Positions 6,263 to 9,168 of a stretch of DNA of 9,168 bases are shown one piece after another (within the stretch, counting starts at the first letter, position 1; each line of letters begins with the position of its first letter). A program made the translations under genes and the position numbers. The notes under the pieces are model-generated. The model saw nothing but the letters and a program-made list of their open reading frames with translations. It was not told the DNA's origin and searched no databases. The stretch lies in NCBI GenBank assembly GCA_003532555.1, contig DOEU01000135.1, forward strand, positions 3,377 to 12,544, in the 5' to 3' direction. Origin of the DNA: Verrucomicrobiota bacterium (GTDB lineage Bacteria > Verrucomicrobiota > Kiritimatiellia > Kiritimatiellales > Pontiellaceae).

Positions 6263-7570
6263 CTATTTCTTTTTCGGATTTGTGCGTTTGGTAGTTTTGG
6301 GTTTCTGTGCATGAAGTTTTTGGGTTTGTTTGGAGGAGAGTTGCCAGCGGGGAATCGTTTTTTTATTATTACTTGATCTTTTCTTTTCGGGACGATGACC
6401 AGTTTGAGCGCTCCCTTTAAAATGTTTGATTTGTTCACTGTGAAAAGGTTGCTTGGTAGAGATCGGAAGTTCAGTGGATAAAGATTTTTCGATATCGATG
6501 AGATATTTTCTTTCGGTGGGATCGCAGAAGTGAATGGCTTGGCCGGTAGCTCCTGCTCTTGCGGTTCTTCCAATGCGGTGTACAAAGGTTTCGGCTTCGG
6601 AAGGTAGATCAAAATTAATGACGCGGCTGATGTGATCTACATGAATACCCCGTGCAGCTAAATCAGTTGAGATTAAGATGGGAACGTCGGCGTTTCGAAA
6701 TTGTTCGAGACGTTCTTCGCGGAGGTGCTGGGATTTTTCTCCATGGAGAACATCAACAGAAAGACCGGCTTGTTTCATTCGTTCGGTGAGGCGGTCGGCT
6801 CCGCGCCGGGTTCGGCAAAAAATCAGAGTACGTTCTTGGGGATGTTGGTTCAATACCCATTCAAGTAGAGCAAATTTATTATTTTTTTCAACGTAGTAGA
6901 GTGTGTGGTGAATGGAACCGGTAAAAGGATCGTCGGTTTTAAGTTGGAGAGTGATGGGTTTTTGAAGAATGTCTTGAGCAAGTTTTTGTGCTTCTGGGGG
7001 CATGGTGGCGGAGATAAAGAGGGCTTGTCGTTTGGCGGGGAGTTGTTCAAAGAGGGTTCGAATGTCAGGGGCAAAACCTAGATCAAGCATGCGGTCGGCT
7101 TCATCGACGACAATGTGATGAGTTTCATCGAGTTTAATGGCTTTTTGGTGAAGTAGATCAATGAGTCTGCCAGGGGTGGCGATGAGGAGGTCGGTTCCGG
7201 AACGGAGGGTTTGAATTTGTGCTGTTGCGGGAACTCCACCATGAATAAGACAGGGGATAAGATCAATATGGATGGTAAGCTGTTGTATGGTTTGATGCAG
7301 TTGCAGTGCGAGTTCTCGGGTGGGGGATAGAATTAATGCACGGGTTCTCAATTCACGTGGGCGTTGCCAGTCGGTGATGAGTTGATGAAGTAAGGGAAGA
7401 GAGAAGGCAGCTGTTTTACCGGTTCCGGTGGGAGCGGTTGCGATTAAATCATGACCTTGAAGGATGGTGTGGATGGCAGCGGTTTGAATTGCGGTTGGGT
7501 TTTGATAGCCCATTTCTTGGATGGCTTGAAGAAGGGCTGGGACGAGGGGGAATTCATCAAATGGGGTCAT
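6263..7570 (-). CDS. DEAD-box RNA helicase (RhlE-like)
   Basis: An ATP-dependent RNA helicase that remodels RNA duplexes, in bacteria usually acting in ribosome assembly, RNA decay or cold adaptation. All motifs are present in order: Q motif (FDEF, then GYQNPTAIQ), motif I APTGTGKT (46-53), Ia PTRELALQ, TPGR, DEAD (156-159), SAT (187-189), LIFCRTRRGADRL, STDLAARGI and HRIGRTARAG (331-340). A basic tail rich in Lys, Gln and Thr (about 371-435) ends in NPKKK and probably binds RNA. The general look is RhlE-like, but the subfamily cannot be fixed by eye. The ATG at 7570 matches the usual N-terminus and has a weak AGG upstream; ATGs at 7576 and 7591 would add 2 or 7 residues. It diverges from yceD and lies just upstream of lexA. 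His, Gln and Thr are abundant, matching the C/A-rich minus strand. Confidence 0.95.
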   Translation of the reverse strand: MTPFDEFPLVPALLQAIQEMGYQNPTAIQTAAIHTILQGHDLIATAPTGTGKTAAFSLPLLHQLITDWQRPRELRTRALILSPTRELALQLHQTIQQLTIHIDLIPCLIHGGVPATAQIQTLRSGTDLLIATPGRLIDLLHQKAIKLDETHHIVVDEADRMLDLGFAPDIRTLFEQLPAKRQALFISATMPPEAQKLAQDILQKPITLQLKTDDPFTGSIHHTLYYVEKNNKFALLEWVLNQHPQERTLIFCRTRRGADRLTERMKQAGLSVDVLHGEKSQHLREERLEQFRNADVPILISTDLAARGIHVDHISRVINFDLPSEAETFVHRIGRTARAGATGQAIHFCDPTERKYLIDIEKSLSTELPISTKQPFHSEQIKHFKGSAQTGHRPEKKRSSNNKKTIPRWQLSSKQTQKLHAQKPKTTKRTNPKKK

Positions 7571-7621
7571 GATCATGAACCTAGCGTGCATTTGAGCGAA
7601 GGGCTAGGCAAAAACAAGGGG

Positions 7622-7650
7622 TTGACGGAGCGACTGTCAGATGAGCTAAT
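7622..7650 (+). promoter_or_regulatory. Possible promoter of the yceD-rpmF-plsX operon
   Basis: TTGACG (7622-7627, five of six consensus bases) is followed by a 17-base spacer and GCTAAT (7645-7650, four of six). This would start transcription near 7657, about 20 bases before the yceD ATG, which has its own GAGGG ribosome site at 7665-7669. The 106-base gap with the helicase must also hold a promoter for the opposite direction; I see no clear one. Confidence 0.5.
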
Positions 7651-7676
7651 AGTGAAGGCATAATGAGGGCAAGATA

Positions 7677-8138
7677 ATGAAAATTTTGGTGGCACGTGTT
7701 CCTGAGGAAGGATTTATATTAGAAGGCGAAGAGCCGGCATCAATTTTGGCATGGGAGATGGAACAATTTGTGAAGGTGGGAGGCGATATTTCGTATCGTT
7801 TTTCTGTAAAACATGTGTTGCAAGAGTTGTTGGTTCGTGGGGAGATGGCGTTGGCGGCGGATATACAGTGTTCAAGATGTTCTGAATTTTTCTCGACATC
7901 GATAGGGGTTTCCGATTTTCTTCGCGTTTATTCGATTCCGGAAGGAACGGATGAAGTGGATATTACGGAAGACTTGCGTGAAGAGTTGGTTCTTCATGTA
8001 CCGGCTTTCCCTGTTTGTGCAGATGAGTGTGTGGGAATGTGTACACAATGCGGAGTTAATTTAAACCAAGTAACGTGTGATTGTGTTGAAGAAGAAAAGC
8101 CCAACCCTTGGTCGGCGTTAGATGAATTAAATTTATAG
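7677..8138 (+). CDS. yceD: YceD/DUF177 family protein (23S rRNA accumulation)
   Basis: This 153-residue protein belongs to the DUF177 family. E. coli YceD is linked to 23S rRNA accumulation, and the family nearly always sits just before rpmF, as here. The C-terminal part holds eight cysteines in recognisable pairs: CSRC (65-68), then C114, C118, C122, C125 (GMCTQCGVNLN), C134 and C136 (CDC), followed by the family ending PWSALDELNL. The cysteines suggest metal binding, although many family members lack some of them. An acidic stretch (DEVDITEDLREE, 92-103) precedes the second cluster, as is usual. GAGGG 7 bases before the ATG supports the start. rpmF starts 17 bases after its stop. Confidence 0.93.
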   Translation: MKILVARVPEEGFILEGEEPASILAWEMEQFVKVGGDISYRFSVKHVLQELLVRGEMALAADIQCSRCSEFFSTSIGVSDFLRVYSIPEGTDEVDITEDLREELVLHVPAFPVCADECVGMCTQCGVNLNQVTCDCVEEEKPNPWSALDELNL

Positions 8139-8155
8139 GTGTAAGGAGAATTACC

Positions 8156-8341
8156 ATGGCAGTTCCAAAGAGAAAAACATCAAAAAGCAAGACGGCAAGT
8201 CGCAAGGTCCATAATATGAAGAAGCCCGTGTATCGTGCCTCTAAATCAGAATCAGGTGCACCTGCATTGCCTCATCGCGTTTGTCCAAGCACCGGTCAAT
8301 ATAATGGCCGTCATGTTATATCTGTCGAAGTATCGGACTAA
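8156..8341 (+). CDS. rpmF: 50S ribosomal protein L32 (form without zinc site)
   Basis: L32 is a small protein of the large ribosomal subunit. The 61-residue product starts MAVPKRKTSKSKTASRK, as is standard, and ends with LPHRVCPSTGQYNGRHVI, the usual C-terminal motif. Zinc-binding L32 carries four cysteines as two CxxC pairs; here the positions read K30, S33, C43 and T46, so only one remains and zinc cannot be bound in the usual way. The start is certain: AAGGAG lies 7 bases before the ATG. It sits between yceD and plsX, the conserved arrangement that links ribosome and lipid synthesis in many bacteria. The stop is 6 bases before the plsX start. Confidence 0.96.
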   Translation: MAVPKRKTSKSKTASRKVHNMKKPVYRASKSESGAPALPHRVCPSTGQYNGRHVISVEVSD

Positions 8342-8347
8342 GTTCTG

Positions 8348-9168
8348 ATGCGCATTTCGGTGGATGCGATGGGGGGCGATGATGCACCCCGTGAAATCGT
8401 GGCGGGTGCACTTTTAGCTGCACATCAGATTAATGGATTAGAGCGGCTTTACTTGGTGGGCGATCAGTCAGCTATTGAGGCTGAGTTGGAAGGCTCTTCA
8501 GAGCCGGTTCCCGCGTGTATTGAGATTGTGCATACAACGGAAGTCGTTGGTATGGGGGAAGCCCCTGCGACTGCGATTCGACGGAAAAAAGATTCTTCGA
8601 TTGCTCGAGCTATTTCATTGGTGAAAGAGGGCGATGCGGATGCTATCTTTTCGGCAGGTAATACGGGTGCGGCGGTTGCAGCTTCTACGTTAATGTTGCG
8701 CACGTTAAAGGGGGTTTCTCGTCCCGCTATTGCCGCGGTGATTCCTACGTCCAAAAATCCGTATGTTTTATTGGATGCAGGAGCCAATCCAGATAGTACA
8801 CCGGAAATGTTGCAACAGTTTGCGGTGATGGGCAGTATTTATTCTCGGGAAATTTTGGGCGTTTCTTCGCCTCGAGTTGGTTTACTAAGTATTGGTGAAG
8901 AGGCCGCTAAAGGGAATGAAACGACTAAGAAGGGGTTTGGATTACTTGAAAAAGCGCGTCTAAAATTTGTGGGGAATGTGGAGAGTCGTGATCTATTTTC
9001 GGGAAAAATTGATGTAGCGGTTTGTGATGGTTTTGTGGGTAATGTGGTATTGAAAACAACGGAATCTGTGGCGAGTATGATATCGACTTGGTTAAAAGAG
9101 CTTTTCCGTAAAAGCCCCATTCGGATTTTGGGCTATCTTTTATCTCGGGGTGTTTTTCGAGAAGTTCG
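8348..9168 (+). CDS. plsX: Phosphate acyltransferase PlsX (3' end beyond the window)
   Basis: PlsX converts acyl-ACP and phosphate to acyl phosphate, which PlsY uses to make lysophosphatidic acid, the first step of phospholipid synthesis. The frame is open from ATG 8348 to the window edge (273 codons; homologues have about 330-345), so roughly the last fifth is missing. Family marks are MRISVDAMGGDDAP at the start, FSAGNTGAAVA, YVLLDAGANPDSTPEML, GLLSIGEEAAKGNE and DVAVCDGFVGNVVLKT. No frameshift is seen in the visible part. There is no strong ribosome site; with only 6 bases after the rpmF stop, translation is probably coupled. fabH or fabD often follows in other genomes but is out of view here. 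Confidence 0.96.
   Translation, partial: MRISVDAMGGDDAPREIVAGALLAAHQINGLERLYLVGDQSAIEAELEGSSEPVPACIEIVHTTEVVGMGEAPATAIRRKKDSSIARAISLVKEGDADAIFSAGNTGAAVAASTLMLRTLKGVSRPAIAAVIPTSKNPYVLLDAGANPDSTPEMLQQFAVMGSIYSREILGVSSPRVGLLSIGEEAAKGNETTKKGFGLLEKARLKFVGNVESRDLFSGKIDVAVCDGFVGNVVLKTTESVASMISTWLKELFRKSPIRILGYLLSRGVFREV

Overview
The window looks like a housekeeping stretch of a Gram-negative bacterial chromosome. YidC has the large periplasmic domain seen in Gram-negatives, a sigma-54 gene is present, and gene order is typical for core bacterial loci (rpmH-rnpA-yidD-yidC and yceD-rpmF-plsX). I cannot name the phylum. A LexA box of the GAAC-N4-GTTC type, a ribosomal protein L32 without its zinc site, and an isocitrate dehydrogenase predicted to use NAD argue against a typical enterobacterium. 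There is no sign of an insertion sequence, prophage, CRISPR array, tRNA or rRNA.

Layout from left to right: (1) the 3' end of rpoN on the plus strand converges on (2) a minus-strand operon read rpmH, rnpA, yidD, yidC, with tiny gaps or overlaps and a strong promoter upstream of rpmH. (3) Divergent from rpmH is rph (RNase PH), whose best start is 39 bases inside the longest reading frame. (4) Next is a DoxX-family gene broken by a net one-base loss, whose 3' end overlaps (5) icd on the minus strand. (6) Upstream of icd, on the same strand, are a LexA repressor with a UmuD-like peptidase half, a long perfect palindrome that is its probable operator, and a DEAD-box RNA helicase. (7) Divergent from the helicase is the plus-strand operon yceD, rpmF, plsX; plsX runs off the right edge.

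Functional themes: RNA processing and ribosome synthesis (RnpA, RNase PH, DEAD-box helicase, L34, L32, YceD), membrane protein insertion (YidC, YidD), phospholipid synthesis (PlsX), central carbon metabolism (IDH), the DNA damage response (LexA) and alternative sigma control (RpoN).

I found no convincing new multi-gene system. The most interesting points are the NAD-type coenzyme site of IDH, the LexA/UmuD-like hybrid with its palindromic operator just after the helicase stop codon, the decayed doxX gene, and a G+T-rich plus strand that persists whichever strand carries the gene.
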